Part shown: piece after piece, positions 1 through 8,781 of the stretch | Layout of the letters: each line of letters opens with the position of its first letter | Position numbering within the stretch: position 1 is the first letter of the stretch | Origin: Amphritea opalescens | GTDB taxonomy: Bacteria > Pseudomonadota > Gammaproteobacteria > Pseudomonadales > Balneatricaceae | Assembly: GCF_003957515.1 (NCBI RefSeq) | Contig: NZ_RQXW01000019.1 | Coordinates: forward strand, 1-64,000 | DNA length: 64,000 nt | Direction: 5' to 3' | Notes under the pieces: model-generated | The model's input: only the letters and a program-made list of their open reading frames with translations | What the model was told of the DNA's origin: nothing | Database searches by the model: none | Position numbers and translations under genes: made by a program

Positions 1-73
1 GATCTTTAGGCACAAGCTCATCAATACAGACAAACTCAAGGGTGGACTGGGTTTGGGGGCGTTCTTTTAACAT
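1..73 (-). mobile_element. IS1182-type transposase, N-terminal fragment cut by the window edge
   Basis: An ATG on the minus strand at 71-73 opens a frame of 24 codons that runs off the left edge. It begins MLKERPQTQ and continues LEFVCIDELVPKD, which resembles the start of IS1182-family transposases (an early segment with an LVP.DH-like motif). Only the N-terminus is visible, so I cannot tell whether the element is intact. Two perfect hairpins lie directly upstream, at 91-110 and 130-149, which fits the tendency of this family to sit beside palindromic terminators. The family call rests on about 24 residues. Confidence 0.6.
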
Positions 74-90
74 GGCTCTATTATAAAAAA

Positions 91-110
91 TCCTCGTCAT
101 TTGACGAGGA
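91..110. terminator. Perfect hairpin with flanking A/T runs
   Basis: TCCTCGTCA and TGACGAGGA form a 9-bp stem with a 2-base loop. A-rich sequence precedes it (85-90) and CTTTTT follows it (111-116), so it could terminate transcription in both directions. It lies between the transposase start and the lipoprotein gene. It may belong to the end of the insertion sequence or be the target terminator. Confidence 0.5.
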
Positions 111-129
111 CTTTTTCAGCAGTCTGAAA

Positions 130-149
130 CGCCCTGACAAGTCAGGGCG
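130..149. terminator. Hairpin downstream of the repeat lipoprotein gene
   Basis: CGCCCTGAC and GTCAGGGCG form a GC-rich 9-bp stem, followed on the plus strand by TTTT. It is 29 bases beyond the stop codon of the minus-strand lipoprotein gene. The T-run on that strand is short (GTTTC), so it is only a plausible terminator for the gene. Confidence 0.45.
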
Positions 150-177
150 TTTTCACACTAGCGTTTATTGATGGTGC

Positions 178-1707
178 TTATAAACTAACACCAAGTGCTT
201 TCACTGTTTGCATATTGATATATTCATCAACCGGCAGGTCATTGGCACGCTGGAAAGCGTTAACCGCAGACATAGTCTCACGACCGATCACACCATCGAT
301 ACGGCCTGGATCAAACCCACCCGCCAACAATGCTTTCTGAATATGTGAAATATTCGTGGTGGTCATATTGGTATCGCACAAAATTGAGCGCCATTCCATA
401 TAACCTTCTTTATCCAACTTGCTCAGCGTTACCGTCTTATATTCAGCCGGAATTTCAAAACGCTTCTCTTGAGGCGCAGTAGCAAGCTTAGTTACTTCAA
501 CGGTTTCATACTTCGCAGGGATATCCTTACGTTTAAAACCAGCAGGCTGAACAACCACGGTACGCTCGACTGTTTCATACTTAGCCGGCGTTTCGGTCAA
601 ACAGATCTGATTGCCGGTACGGGTTCTTTTTGGATGAGTCATGTCGTGCACTTCATGCCAATCAAACTCATAATCATGAACTTTTTTGGTCAGCGCAACA
701 TCTGAATAGACCGCCGGTACCGCAGTACGCTCTTCACGGGCTTCAGCTACAAGTTCCTGCACTTTCACCATTTTATATTCAGCAGGAATTTCAATCGTAC
801 GCGTGCTTGCAGGTGTCACTAGCACTTCTCGGCTCACTGTTTTGTAACTAGCAGGCACGTCGATCAAACACATAATTTCGCCGGTCGCCTGATCGATCTT
901 TTGAATCGGCCCCGTGCCTTTCTTCCATACGGTATGAGCCGGTACATCGACAACCTGCTCTGTGACCGTTTTATACTGCGCAGGCACTTCTTCAATACGG
1001 CTGCTGGCTTCTTTCACCATGACCCGTTTCTCTACCCAGCGATATTGAGCGGGCACAACGCTAACTTTGTCGTAAGCTTCACGGGTCAACACGGACTCGT
1101 TAACCTGTTCAAACTCGGCTGGCACATAATGCTCATGAAAACACATACCTGGCGTAGCAGCATCCAAATCGATACCATCCGCAGCGGCAGCGGCTAACAA
1201 GTTTTGGCTGGCTGGCGCACTCTTGATGCTTTTATCAATACGCCACACCTGCTCCGCTTTACGAACAAGTTTCTTCTCTTTAACGACATCATACTTAGCA
1301 GGTACCGGCATCATCTCAAAACTGGCGGGCTGAACCATCAGCCGCTCGGTCACCGTTTTATACTGTGCAGGCATCACCTCAACCCGCTGTCCGGCTTCTT
1401 TCACCAAGACGGTTTCAGTATACGATTGATACTTAGGCTCAACCCAAACACGGGCATAACACTCACCCGCTTTAGCCGAAGGAGGCAACAGAGGCTCAGA
1501 TCCTTGCTGATTCGCCGCTTTATCGGCCAAAACCGCTTCGCGAAGTGCTAGCTCTTTCTCTTTATCGACTAATACCTGATTACGCTGCTCCATCTCAACA
1601 GGATCGAAGGCAACGGTAGATTGTGGTGAATTACTACTACACGCGGCTAAAAAAACCGCTGCGCTTAAACTGGTGATACGAAAAACATGCCGAGATGTAT
1701 TTTGCAT
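178..1707 (-). CDS. Repeat-rich outer-membrane lipoprotein with C-terminal peptidoglycan-binding domain
   Basis: The protein has 509 residues. It starts with a signal peptide ending in the lipobox LAAC (Cys about residue 23), so it should be a lipoprotein. The central 350 residues are four modules. Each opens with a cysteine-centred segment (ECY, MCF, MCL, ICL) and contains about three short repeats of the form PA-x-Y/F-x-x-V, for example VPAQYKTVTE. The last 60 residues look like a peptidoglycan-binding-1 domain (HIQKALLAGGFDPGRIDG, then AVNAFQRAND). A role in tethering envelope layers or as a cell-wall-linked scaffold is an inference from lipid anchor plus wall-binding domain. I do not recognise a named family for the repeats. 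The gene stands alone, convergent with nothing, and tyrS lies upstream on the same strand. Confidence 0.75.
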   Translation of the reverse strand: MQNTSRHVFRITSLSAAVFLAACSSNSPQSTVAFDPVEMEQRNQVLVDKEKELALREAVLADKAANQQGSEPLLPPSAKAGECYARVWVEPKYQSYTETVLVKEAGQRVEVMPAQYKTVTERLMVQPASFEMMPVPAKYDVVKEKKLVRKAEQVWRIDKSIKSAPASQNLLAAAAADGIDLDAATPGMCFHEHYVPAEFEQVNESVLTREAYDKVSVVPAQYRWVEKRVMVKEASSRIEEVPAQYKTVTEQVVDVPAHTVWKKGTGPIQKIDQATGEIMCLIDVPASYKTVSREVLVTPASTRTIEIPAEYKMVKVQELVAEAREERTAVPAVYSDVALTKKVHDYEFDWHEVHDMTHPKRTRTGNQICLTETPAKYETVERTVVVQPAGFKRKDIPAKYETVEVTKLATAPQEKRFEIPAEYKTVTLSKLDKEGYMEWRSILCDTNMTTTNISHIQKALLAGGFDPGRIDGVIGRETMSAVNAFQRANDLPVDEYINMQTVKALGVSL

Positions 1708-1811
1708 ACACCCTCCTGATTAGAGACTAAATTTAATATACTTATAAGCATAGATCATAAGTTCAGAATATCTATGCGCTATTAGGCTTAGCTCCGCAAA
1801 AAATAAAACGC

Positions 1812-1845
1812 AAAAAAAACGCGCTTATTCTTGCGAATAGCGCGT
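1812..1845 (-). terminator. Rho-independent terminator of tyrS
   Basis: On the minus strand a GC-rich stem (ACGCGCTATTC with GAATAAGCGCGT, one bulged A, loop GCAA) is followed by eight T residues. It lies 20 bases past the tyrS stop. Confidence 0.8.
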
Positions 1846-1864
1846 CTTTCTACTTCTACTGTTA

Positions 1865-3163
1865 TCAGATAGAAAACAGGTGATGTTTTTTCTTACCCAG
1901 TTTTACGAGGAAGAAACGGTCATAGGTGCCATTTTCCGCCGTAAAGATCTCGGCCGCTTTCATATTATCAGCCATCCCTTTCTCGACACCGTTAATAATC
2001 ACCGCATTGCGCTGCAAAGCATCTTTGATCTGCTTACCCGAGGCGGCTAAGCCCGCATCGCTCAACAGCGTGGTTAGCGGTGTTTCAGCCAGATCAGTAT
2101 CAACTAAACTAGATGATGGCAGACCATCCAGTTGCAGCTGTTCAAAATCAGCTTCGCTCAAATCAGAAAGGTTACCGCTAAACAATGCTTCAGTAATCCG
2201 CATCGCCGCCGTTAAGCCCTCTTCGCCATGCACCAACTTAGTCACTTCACGGGCCAAGACAGACTGCGCTTCAGGACGACCTTCACGTTCAGCATCGGCC
2301 TTCTCCAACGCATCGATCTCTTCAACCGTCACGAAGGTAAAGTATTTCAGGAAAGCATAAACATCGGCATCGGCGGTTTGTAGCCAGAACTGATAAAACG
2401 CATAAGGCGAGGTTTTCGCTGGCGACAACCAGATAGTCCCTGATTCCGTCTTACCAAACTTAGTACCATCGGATTTAGTGATCAACGGCAAGGTCAGGCC
2501 AAAAGCCTTGTTGCCATTCATACGCCGCGTCAGTTCAGTACCGCCGGTAATATTGCCCCACTGATCAGAACCGCCAATCTGTAGGGTACAGTTGTGACTC
2601 GTGTTCAACTGCTGATAATCATAAGATTGCAGAATCATGTAGGTAAATTCGGTGAACGAGATCCCTTCACCTTCACGGTCGATGCGCTGCTTAACCGACT
2701 CTTTCGCGATCATCTGGTTAACCGAGAAGTGCTTACCCACATCTCGCAGGAATGTCAGGATATCCATTTCCCGCGTCCAATCGAGGTTGTTAACCACTTC
2801 GGCACTATTGGCACCGCAATCAAAATCGATAAACTGGCTAACCTGTCCTTTGAGTTTTTCGACCCAACCGGATACCGTTTCATCGGTATTCAGCTTACGC
2901 TCTTGCGCTTTAAAGCTCGGATCACCGATCAACCCAGTGGCACCGCCTACCAGCGCCAACGGTTTGTGGCCCGCTTGCTGAAAACGTCTAAGCGCCAACA
3001 GTGGCACCAAAGAACCGATATGAAGGCTATCTGCAGTGGGGTCAAAGCCACAATAAAGGGTGACAGAACCATCAGCCAGGTGTTGTTCCAGTTCTTCTTC
3101 ACTGGTCATCTGCGCGATCAACCCGCGCGCACTAAGATCCTGTAGCAGTGTTATATCTGTCAT
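1865..3163 (-). CDS. tyrS: Tyrosyl-tRNA synthetase
   Basis: This 432-residue class Ic aminoacyl-tRNA synthetase charges tRNA-Tyr with tyrosine in the cytoplasm. The Rossmann domain shows the ATP-binding HIGH-type motif as HIGS in [11 protein letters not shown] (about residue 48), [10 protein letters not shown], and the KMSKS-type loop as KFGKTESG (about residue 235). The C-terminus has the S4-like RNA-binding segment ([18 protein letters not shown]). Length matches the E. coli-type TyrS (about 424). AGAAGG stands a few bases before the ATG. It is divergent from the M23 peptidase gene, as in Pseudomonas. Confidence 0.97.
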   Translation of the reverse strand: MTDITLLQDLSARGLIAQMTSEEELEQHLADGSVTLYCGFDPTADSLHIGSLVPLLALRRFQQAGHKPLALVGGATGLIGDPSFKAQERKLNTDETVSGWVEKLKGQVSQFIDFDCGANSAEVVNNLDWTREMDILTFLRDVGKHFSVNQMIAKESVKQRIDREGEGISFTEFTYMILQSYDYQQLNTSHNCTLQIGGSDQWGNITGGTELTRRMNGNKAFGLTLPLITKSDGTKFGKTESGTIWLSPAKTSPYAFYQFWLQTADADVYAFLKYFTFVTVEEIDALEKADAEREGRPEAQSVLAREVTKLVHGEEGLTAAMRITEALFSGNLSDLSEADFEQLQLDGLPSSSLVDTDLAETPLTTLLSDAGLAASGKQIKDALQRNAVIINGVEKGMADNMKAAEIFTAENGTYDRFFLVKLGKKKHHLFSI

Positions 3164-3459
3164 TGCCTTCTATTAACCCTTTGCAAAAAATAAGTAGTCT
3201 CCATCGAGAGGGCGTATTCTACCCTTACGGATTAAATCCGACAAACCCATGATGCCGATAACGGCACAGAGATAACAACAGCAAATCTCCCCAGTGCGAT
3301 AAAGCTAAAAATTGAAGCCATTTCAAGACAGAATGGTCTCTAGATAACGGCAATTTCTCTCTACATACACCCTTTTTCGCCGATAGTGTGTGAATATTTC
3401 GATTATTTAAGTGCTTCCGGTATACTTTGCGAAACTTTTACATTCTGAGGCCCTGTCAC

Positions 3460-4824
3460 GTGTTGTTCATCAAGCGACTTAAACAGCATATTCCAGTTAC
3501 CCATCTAATGGCAGCCATCATCTGCACCACCATTATTGGTCTAACTGCGATGCTTATGCCGTCAGAAAAAGCCCCCGCATCGGTCTTTAATCAGACAACA
3601 ACTACATCCATATCGCTACCAACAGACACGGTCACCGCTGAGCCTAGCCGCCCCGTCGACACCCAGCCCCAAATAGCACAGGAACCGGTCACGCCTATAA
3701 CCGAGGCGCCTGAACCGGTCGTCGAACATTGGCAGGATTTCACCGTACGCAACGGCGACACCCTCACCTCTATTTTCAAACGTGCCGGTTTGAGCAGCCG
3801 GGATGCCTTTCTCGTCAGTGATGCGGTTAAAGAAACAGATGCACTGAAGCGGATTTACCCCGGCCAAACCCTTAGTTTTGTGATCAATGATCATCAATTA
3901 TCTAAGCTCAAACATATCCGCAATCAACTAGAAAGCTCATTGATCATTTCCACCGACCAAGGCTACCGCGTTAAAGAACTCAAAAAACAACCGGATATCA
4001 CGCCACGCTTTGTTGAAGGCACCATCGAAAACTCTCTCTTTCTGGATGCCTCACAAGCAGGATTATCCGACCGTATGATTATGGAGCTGGCCGCCATCTT
4101 CGGTTGGGATATCGACTTTGTGTTGGACCTGCGTCAGGGGGATCACTTTAATCTGGTCTACGAAGAAAAGTTTCTCGATGGCAAAAAGATAGGCGAAGGC
4201 AATATTCTCTCCGCCCAGTTCGTGAATCAGGGAGAAACCTATACAGCCATCCGCTATACCGACAGCGAGGGTAAAAGCAGCTTTTATACGCCACAGGGCG
4301 ACAGTATGCGCAAAGCGTTCTTGCGTAGCCCCGTGGATTTCGCACGGATCAGCTCCAGTTTCAAAACACGTCGCAAGCACCCAGTTCTGGGACTAACACG
4401 AGCCCATAAAGGGACCGACTACGCGGCTCGCACCGGCACGCCGATCAAAGCGGCAGGTGATGGGAAAATCATCTGGCGGGGTAAAAAAGGCGGCTACGGC
4501 AACTGCGTTATCGTGCAACATGGCGGCAATATCACCACCCTCTACGGTCACATGAACAATTACCGTAAAGGCCAGAAGAACGGCACCCGTGTCCGTCAAG
4601 GTGATGTGATTGGCTATGTCGGCCAGACAGGTCTGGCTTCAGGCCCGCATCTGCATTATGAATTCCGCGTCAACGGCGTTCACAAAAACCCGCAAACGGT
4701 TAAATTACCCCATGCGGCTCCGATCGATAAAGCGGAACGGGCGCCATTTTTTGCCGTCGCAGAAAAAGCGCTAACCCAGTTGGAGTCATACAAGGCAACC
4801 CAACTGGCCTCAGCATCTAAGTAA
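3460..4824 (+). CDS. OapA/LysM-like and M23-family murein endopeptidase (MepM-like)
   Basis: The 454-residue protein has one N-terminal membrane segment (LMAAIICTTIIGLTAML) and a proline/threonine-rich linker. An OapA/LysM-like domain follows (FTVRNGDTLTSIFKRAGLS), then a C-terminal LytM/M23 zinc peptidase domain with HKGTDYA (the H-x3-D metal motif) and GPHLHYEF (H-x-H). Such proteins cut peptide cross-links in peptidoglycan and sit in the periplasm. I start it at GTG 3460 because TGAGG lies at 3446-3450 with good spacing. The frame also extends to a TTG at 3427 that has no such site. It precedes anmK by 26 bases, so wall cutting and muropeptide recycling are probably co-transcribed. Confidence 0.88.
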   Translation: MLFIKRLKQHIPVTHLMAAIICTTIIGLTAMLMPSEKAPASVFNQTTTTSISLPTDTVTAEPSRPVDTQPQIAQEPVTPITEAPEPVVEHWQDFTVRNGDTLTSIFKRAGLSSRDAFLVSDAVKETDALKRIYPGQTLSFVINDHQLSKLKHIRNQLESSLIISTDQGYRVKELKKQPDITPRFVEGTIENSLFLDASQAGLSDRMIMELAAIFGWDIDFVLDLRQGDHFNLVYEEKFLDGKKIGEGNILSAQFVNQGETYTAIRYTDSEGKSSFYTPQGDSMRKAFLRSPVDFARISSSFKTRRKHPVLGLTRAHKGTDYAARTGTPIKAAGDGKIIWRGKKGGYGNCVIVQHGGNITTLYGHMNNYRKGQKNGTRVRQGDVIGYVGQTGLASGPHLHYEFRVNGVHKNPQTVKLPHAAPIDKAERAPFFAVAEKALTQLESYKATQLASASK

Positions 4825-4850
4825 TCACTGCCGACCCTTTGGGAACTTGA

Positions 4851-5957
4851 ATGAACGCTCCGATCTTTATAGGCCTGATGTCCGGCACCAGTCTCGATAG
4901 TATTGATGCTGTCGCGGTGCGTTTTGAGCCGACCTTTGAATTGATCGCCAGCCATAGCGAGCCGATTCCTGCAACGCTCCATGCTGCCACCCTCGCGCTA
5001 TTCAATCCCAGCGATAATGAGATTGAACGCTTGGGCCGATTAGATCTAGCCCTAGCGGAGCTATTCGCCACCGCGGTCGAAAACCTCATCCAACAACATC
5101 AGCTAAAACGGGCGGATATTGCCGCGATTGGCAGCCACGGCCAAACCATTCGCCACCGTCCGAACGCCCATTTCACGTTGCAGGTCGGCGATCCAAACTT
5201 GATTGCTGAACGCACCGGAATCACCACCGTTGCCGACTTCCGCCGGCGAGATATGGCGGCGGGCGGACAGGGTGCACCACTCGTACCTGCGTTTCATAGC
5301 GCACTGTTTCGCCAACCCGAGCAGAATAGAATACTGGTCAATATTGGCGGCATGGCCAATCTCACCATACTTGAAGCATCCCCAGATAAACCGGTGCTCG
5401 GCTACGATACAGGGCCCGGCAATGTGTTGATGGATAGCTGGATAATGCAGCATCAGCAGAAAAGCTATGATCGAGATGGTCAGTGGGCCGCTAGCGGCGT
5501 GGTAATACCTCCGCTGTTACAGACCATGCTGGCGCTACCCTATTTCGCTGAAGCAGCCCCTAAAAGCACCGGACGGGAGCAGTTTAACCACGACTGGATC
5601 GAACAGATGATCGCAACCTTGGCAACGCAACCAAGACCGGAGGATGTTCAGGCAACCCTGCTAGAATTAACCGCCCGCACGATCGCGGATGCCATTAATA
5701 GTCACGCACTAAGCAACCTACAGGTCTTTCTCTGTGGCGGCGGAAGCTATAACCAACAACTCAAAACACGGCTAACAGCCTTACTTAAGCCTCACTATTT
5801 AGGCACGACTGCCGATCTGAATCTCGACCCAGACTGGGTGGAGGCGGCGGCATTCGCATGGCTGGCATATCGAACCTTGAATCATCAAAGCGGTAACGAG
5901 CCGGGTGTGACCGGCGCCTTAGGCTACCGTCCATTAGGCGCTATTTATTGGGGATAA
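4851..5957 (+). CDS. anmK: Anhydro-N-acetylmuramic acid kinase
   Basis: The 368-residue protein belongs to the sugar kinase/Hsp70/actin ATPase fold. It opens with the family signature GLMSGTSLDSIDAV and has GSHGQTIRH, the metal/sugar segment ADFRRRDMAAGGQGAPLVP, and GYDTGPGNVLMD. It phosphorylates and hydrates 1,6-anhydroMurNAc to MurNAc-6-phosphate in cell-wall recycling. Length is typical (about 365-370). It follows the M23 peptidase gene in the same direction, and erpA and argC lie further on, an arrangement shared with Pseudomonas. Confidence 0.96.
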   Translation: MNAPIFIGLMSGTSLDSIDAVAVRFEPTFELIASHSEPIPATLHAATLALFNPSDNEIERLGRLDLALAELFATAVENLIQQHQLKRADIAAIGSHGQTIRHRPNAHFTLQVGDPNLIAERTGITTVADFRRRDMAAGGQGAPLVPAFHSALFRQPEQNRILVNIGGMANLTILEASPDKPVLGYDTGPGNVLMDSWIMQHQQKSYDRDGQWAASGVVIPPLLQTMLALPYFAEAAPKSTGREQFNHDWIEQMIATLATQPRPEDVQATLLELTARTIADAINSHALSNLQVFLCGGGSYNQQLKTRLTALLKPHYLGTTADLNLDPDWVEAAAFAWLAYRTLNHQSGNEPGVTGALGYRPLGAIYWG

Positions 5958-5976
5958 AACTGAACGCCAATGCTTT

Positions 5977-6405
5977 TCAGCCTGCGCTCATCAGTGGAAT
6001 CAACTGGCGTTTGTTCACTATCAGATCGGCCAAGGTATACTGCCGCATGGCTTCAATAAACGCCTGCATCCCTTTCATCAAGGCGCTTTTCAGCTCACAG
6101 CAGGGAGCTAATTGACAGGATGTGGTGACGCAATCAACGCCATCAAGATGATTTTCTAGCTGCTCAATCACATCACCGATATTGATTAAATCAGGCTGTC
6201 GCGCCAAACGAATACCTCCGTTTTTACCACGAATCGTTTGCACGTAACCGGACTTAGCCAACTGCCCTATGACTTTGACCATGTGACTCCGGGAAACACC
6301 GTAAACCCCTGAAACTTCAGCAACACTACTTAGCTGATCCTCTTCTAGGCTCGCCAGATACATCAATGTACGCAGGCCAAAATCGGTGAAAGCCGTTAGT
6401 CTCAT
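5977..6405 (-). CDS. nsrR: Rrf2-family nitric-oxide-sensing repressor NsrR
   Basis: The 142-residue protein has the Rrf2 winged-helix start (MRLTAFTDFGLRTLMYLA), the NsrR recognition region VYGVSRSHMVKVI and the wing RGKNGGIRLA. Cysteines at 92, 97 and 103 (plus an extra C102) match the three cluster-binding cysteines of NsrR. In the family, the Fe-S cluster reacts with NO and the repressor leaves its operators. The next genes upstream on this strand are hmp and a hemerythrin gene, and two NsrR-type palindromes lie at 8321-8376, all consistent with the call. A terminator-like hairpin separates it from hmp, so it probably has its own promoter. Confidence 0.92.
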   Translation of the reverse strand: MRLTAFTDFGLRTLMYLASLEEDQLSSVAEVSGVYGVSRSHMVKVIGQLAKSGYVQTIRGKNGGIRLARQPDLINIGDVIEQLENHLDGVDCVTTSCQLAPCCELKSALMKGMQAFIEAMRQYTLADLIVNKRQLIPLMSAG

Positions 6406-6430
6406 AGACGCTCATACCTGTATAAGAAAG

Positions 6431-6465
6431 TTAAATAAAACGGGGTTAATCACTATACCCCGTTT
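6431..6465 (-). terminator. Terminator between hmp and nsrR
   Basis: AAACGGGGT (6438-6446) pairs with ACCCCGTTT (6457-6465). On the minus strand the stem is followed by TTTTATTT. It would end transcription coming from hmp about 30 bases before the nsrR start codon. It could also fold in the other direction. Confidence 0.65.
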
Positions 6466-6638
6466 AATATCAACACAATAGCAGAAGCAGTGATAAACGT
6501 CGTAACAGCAGATGAGAATCCACTGCCAAAAGCGCCTGTGGATAAAGCTGAGCCCACAGGCTTAATTGATCGATGCTGACACACAAAACAGCGACATAAG
6601 ATCCACGGCGGCGTTCTTATAGATCGGTTGCATCAACA

Positions 6639-7844
6639 TCAAACCAAGCTTTCACTCGGCCCAAATACCTCATAGTTCAATTGTGCATCATCAATACCTA
6701 ACTCTTTTAATTGATGATAGATCGCCCGCATAAATGGCAACGGGCCACAGAAATAAAATTCAGCATCCTTAGGACAATAGCGTTCAAGCCGTTCAGCCGT
6801 AATATAGCCTAGGTAGTCATAATCGCTTCCCTGTACTGCCTCAGAAGGATCATCATAAAAGGTTAACGCGGTTAGGTTAGAGCAATCTCTTTTCAAGCAG
6901 CCGATATGTTCCGCAAACGCATGGCTCCGACAATCCCGGGTGCCATGCAACCAGACGATTTGCCGAGTATCGTGACGTAACACTAAATCATTCAGCATAC
7001 TCAACATGGGGGTTATACCCACCCCACCACTTATCAACACCACTGGACGATCATTGTGCTTCAAAACAAAATCGCCGCCAGGCATGTGTACGGCTAACGA
7101 GCTTCCCACTTTTAGATGATCATGCAGATAGTTCGAGACTTTCCCTGGCGGCACCTCGGCCTGTGCAGACGGTTCACGCTTAACCGAAATACGATAACCG
7201 TCTGCACGATAACTGTCGGATAAACTGTACTGACGTATTTCGTCATACTCCCAATCAAGGCTTCTGAGTTTTACACTCAAGAATTGACCAGGGCGATACT
7301 CAGGCAGCGGCTGCCCATCAACTGGAGTTAGATAAAAGGAGCGAATCTCATCACTTTCATCGACCATGCGGCTGACCGTAAAGGATTTAAAACCACTCCA
7401 CCCCTCCGCTTTTGCTTGGTTATAGAGCTGCTCTTCTCGGCCAATCAGAACATCCGCCAGTTGCTGATAAGCTTCAGCCCACGCCGCCAACACCTCATCG
7501 GTCGCAGCCTCTTCACCTAAAACCTCTCTGATCGCCCGCAATAGGTTACGTCCAACAATGTCATATTGGGACGGAGTAATATCGAGGCTAAAATGTTTAG
7601 CCGCAATTTTTTCGACAGCCCCTCCGAGCGCGCCCAAATTATCGATATTGGCTGCATACCCTAAAATAGCCGCCGCCAGTGTAGACTGCTGTCGCCCACT
7701 GGCTTGGCTGGCCATATTGAATACATCCTGCAATTCAGGATTTTCAGCAAATAACAGCCGGTAAAAATGTTGCGTAATGGCCTCCCCCGATGCTTGTATA
7801 GCAGGCACGGTGGCTTTTACGATAGCGATCGATTCAGTTTTCAT
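6639..7844 (-). CDS. hmp: Flavohemoglobin (nitric oxide dioxygenase)
   Basis: The 401-residue protein has an N-terminal globin domain (residues 1-140) with proximal His at about 84 in AAKHFSLD. An FAD domain follows (RQYSLSD, about 205-210), then an NAD-binding domain (GGVGITPMLSML; FYFCGPLPFM). It oxidises NO to nitrate with O2 and NAD(P)H in the cytoplasm. Length fits E. coli Hmp (396). I start at ATG 7844 because GAGGG precedes it by 7 bases. A further in-frame ATG at 7865 lacks a site. It lies 54 bases after the hemerythrin gene and is probably in one operon with it under NsrR control. Confidence 0.95.
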   Translation of the reverse strand: MKTESIAIVKATVPAIQASGEAITQHFYRLLFAENPELQDVFNMASQASGRQQSTLAAAILGYAANIDNLGALGGAVEKIAAKHFSLDITPSQYDIVGRNLLRAIREVLGEEAATDEVLAAWAEAYQQLADVLIGREEQLYNQAKAEGWSGFKSFTVSRMVDESDEIRSFYLTPVDGQPLPEYRPGQFLSVKLRSLDWEYDEIRQYSLSDSYRADGYRISVKREPSAQAEVPPGKVSNYLHDHLKVGSSLAVHMPGGDFVLKHNDRPVVLISGGVGITPMLSMLNDLVLRHDTRQIVWLHGTRDCRSHAFAEHIGCLKRDCSNLTALTFYDDPSEAVQGSDYDYLGYITAERLERYCPKDAEFYFCGPLPFMRAIYHQLKELGIDDAQLNYEVFGPSESLV

Positions 7845-7898
7845 ATTCACCCTCAGTAATGGCATAGAACGATTGAATGGTTAAGATTTTAAGCCGCC

Positions 7899-8282
7899 TT
7901 ATTGATGGCGGTTATGTTGCAGCCTGTCGTAGTGATGAGCCTCAAGGCAGGGAAAAAGCTCCCGCTCTTCAAAACGAATATGTGCTTTTAACAGATGAGC
8001 GAAAGCTTGCAGATTCTCGGCGTTGGGAGCGGCCATCAACAACCGAAGCGCCTGATGCTCCTCTCGAAAGCGCTGCAATAGTGGCTCTTGCACCCCTTCC
8101 ACCAGCGACTCTTCTTCTGAAAAATGGTCCGCCAACTCGGCTTGCAGTTGAGCGCCCTCCTGCTGCCAATAGTTCAATACCGCCTTCTCACCTTTAGCCG
8201 CCTGCTCAAGTATCCGTTTCACATGTACTAAGGCGGTATGGTGCTCCCGACTTAAAGGCTTAAGTATGTCCGACCTGTTCAT
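7899..8282 (-). CDS. Hemerythrin-domain (HHE) protein
   Basis: The 127-residue protein is a single four-helix HHE domain. The iron-ligand pattern is visible as REHHTAL (about residue 12), ADHFSEEE (about 52), REEHQAL (about 73) and HIRFEERELFP (about 100). Small hemerythrins of this kind bind a di-iron centre, and those next to hmp and nsrR are linked with NO or oxygen handling. The gene heads the probable hemerythrin-hmp operon. Its promoter region holds two NsrR-type palindromes shared with the divergent gene at 8394. It is not a full YtfE/RIC protein: it is half the length and has no N-terminal ScdA domain. Confidence 0.85.
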   Translation of the reverse strand: MNRSDILKPLSREHHTALVHVKRILEQAAKGEKAVLNYWQQEGAQLQAELADHFSEEESLVEGVQEPLLQRFREEHQALRLLMAAPNAENLQAFAHLLKAHIRFEERELFPCLEAHHYDRLQHNRHQ

Positions 8283-8320
8283 CTATTTACTCCCGAGAGT
8301 TTAGGAACATAAAACTCTTT

Positions 8321-8343
8321 AATATTCATTTGAAATGAATATT
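8321..8343. promoter_or_regulatory. NsrR operator 1
   Basis: A 23-bp palindrome of two 11-bp arms around one central base: the left arm is AATATTCATTT and the right arm its exact complement, AAATGAATATT. This matches the known 11-1-11 NsrR site form built on ATTCATTT/ATGCATTT half-sites. It sits 38 bases upstream of the hemerythrin start codon. Confidence 0.85.
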
Positions 8344-8353
8344 AATAATCTAT

Positions 8354-8376
8354 AACATTCATGTCAAATGAATATT
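8354..8376. promoter_or_regulatory. NsrR operator 2
   Basis: A second 11-1-11 palindrome: AACATTCATGT, then C, then AAATGAATATT. It is less perfect than operator 1. Its centre lies 33 bases (about three helical turns) from the centre of operator 1, so the two would face the same side of DNA. It ends 17 bases before the ATG of the divergent small gene. Confidence 0.8.
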
Positions 8377-8393
8377 TATAGACAGGCATAATC

Positions 8394-8594
8394 ATGGTTA
8401 TCTGGACGACTAGTGAGATCTACGTTTTTATTGCCGTCATCGGCATGATTGTCTTCAAGCTTTGGAGTGTCTGGCACGTCTCACTTCAGGCGAAAGCCAA
8501 TCGAGAAGGACGCGTTATTTTCCTAGGGTTGTTAAGCGACCTTACCCTCTTCGGCCTAACCGCAAAAATCTATATCTCTCATGTACTGAGTTAA
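8394..8594 (+). CDS. Small two-helix membrane protein, probable NsrR target
   Basis: The 66-residue protein has one clear membrane helix (IYVFIAVIGMIVFKLW) and a second hydrophobic segment (VIFLGLLSDLTLFGLTAKIYI) joined by a short basic loop. I do not recognise the family. It is divergent from hemerythrin-hmp, and the two NsrR operators occupy the shared promoter region, so it should be derepressed by NO together with hmp. A role in NO defence or respiration protection is only inferred from position. Confidence 0.7.
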   Translation: MVIWTTSEIYVFIAVIGMIVFKLWSVWHVSLQAKANREGRVIFLGLLSDLTLFGLTAKIYISHVLS

Positions 8595-8680
8595 TAACGC
8601 CTAGCATCCCCTGGACTAGGTCGATTCTGCAGCATCAGCAGTGCTGATTCATCTTCTCCCAAACGGTAAAATTCAGGCAA

Positions 8681-8733
8681 TAAAAAACCCCGCAAAGTGC
8701 CATTACCAATGGTAAATGACGCCTTACGGGGTT
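8681..8733 (-). terminator. Terminator of erpA
   Basis: On the minus strand AACCCCGTAAGG (part of the left arm) pairs with the right arm ending GCGGGGTT, with an inner ACCATTGGT segment in the loop. TTTTTTATT follows. It lies 49 bases beyond the erpA stop codon. Confidence 0.75.
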
Positions 8734-8781
8734 CTATTGACGCGCTTTGACGCTGCCGCGTCAGAACCGCCGCCTGATTAA

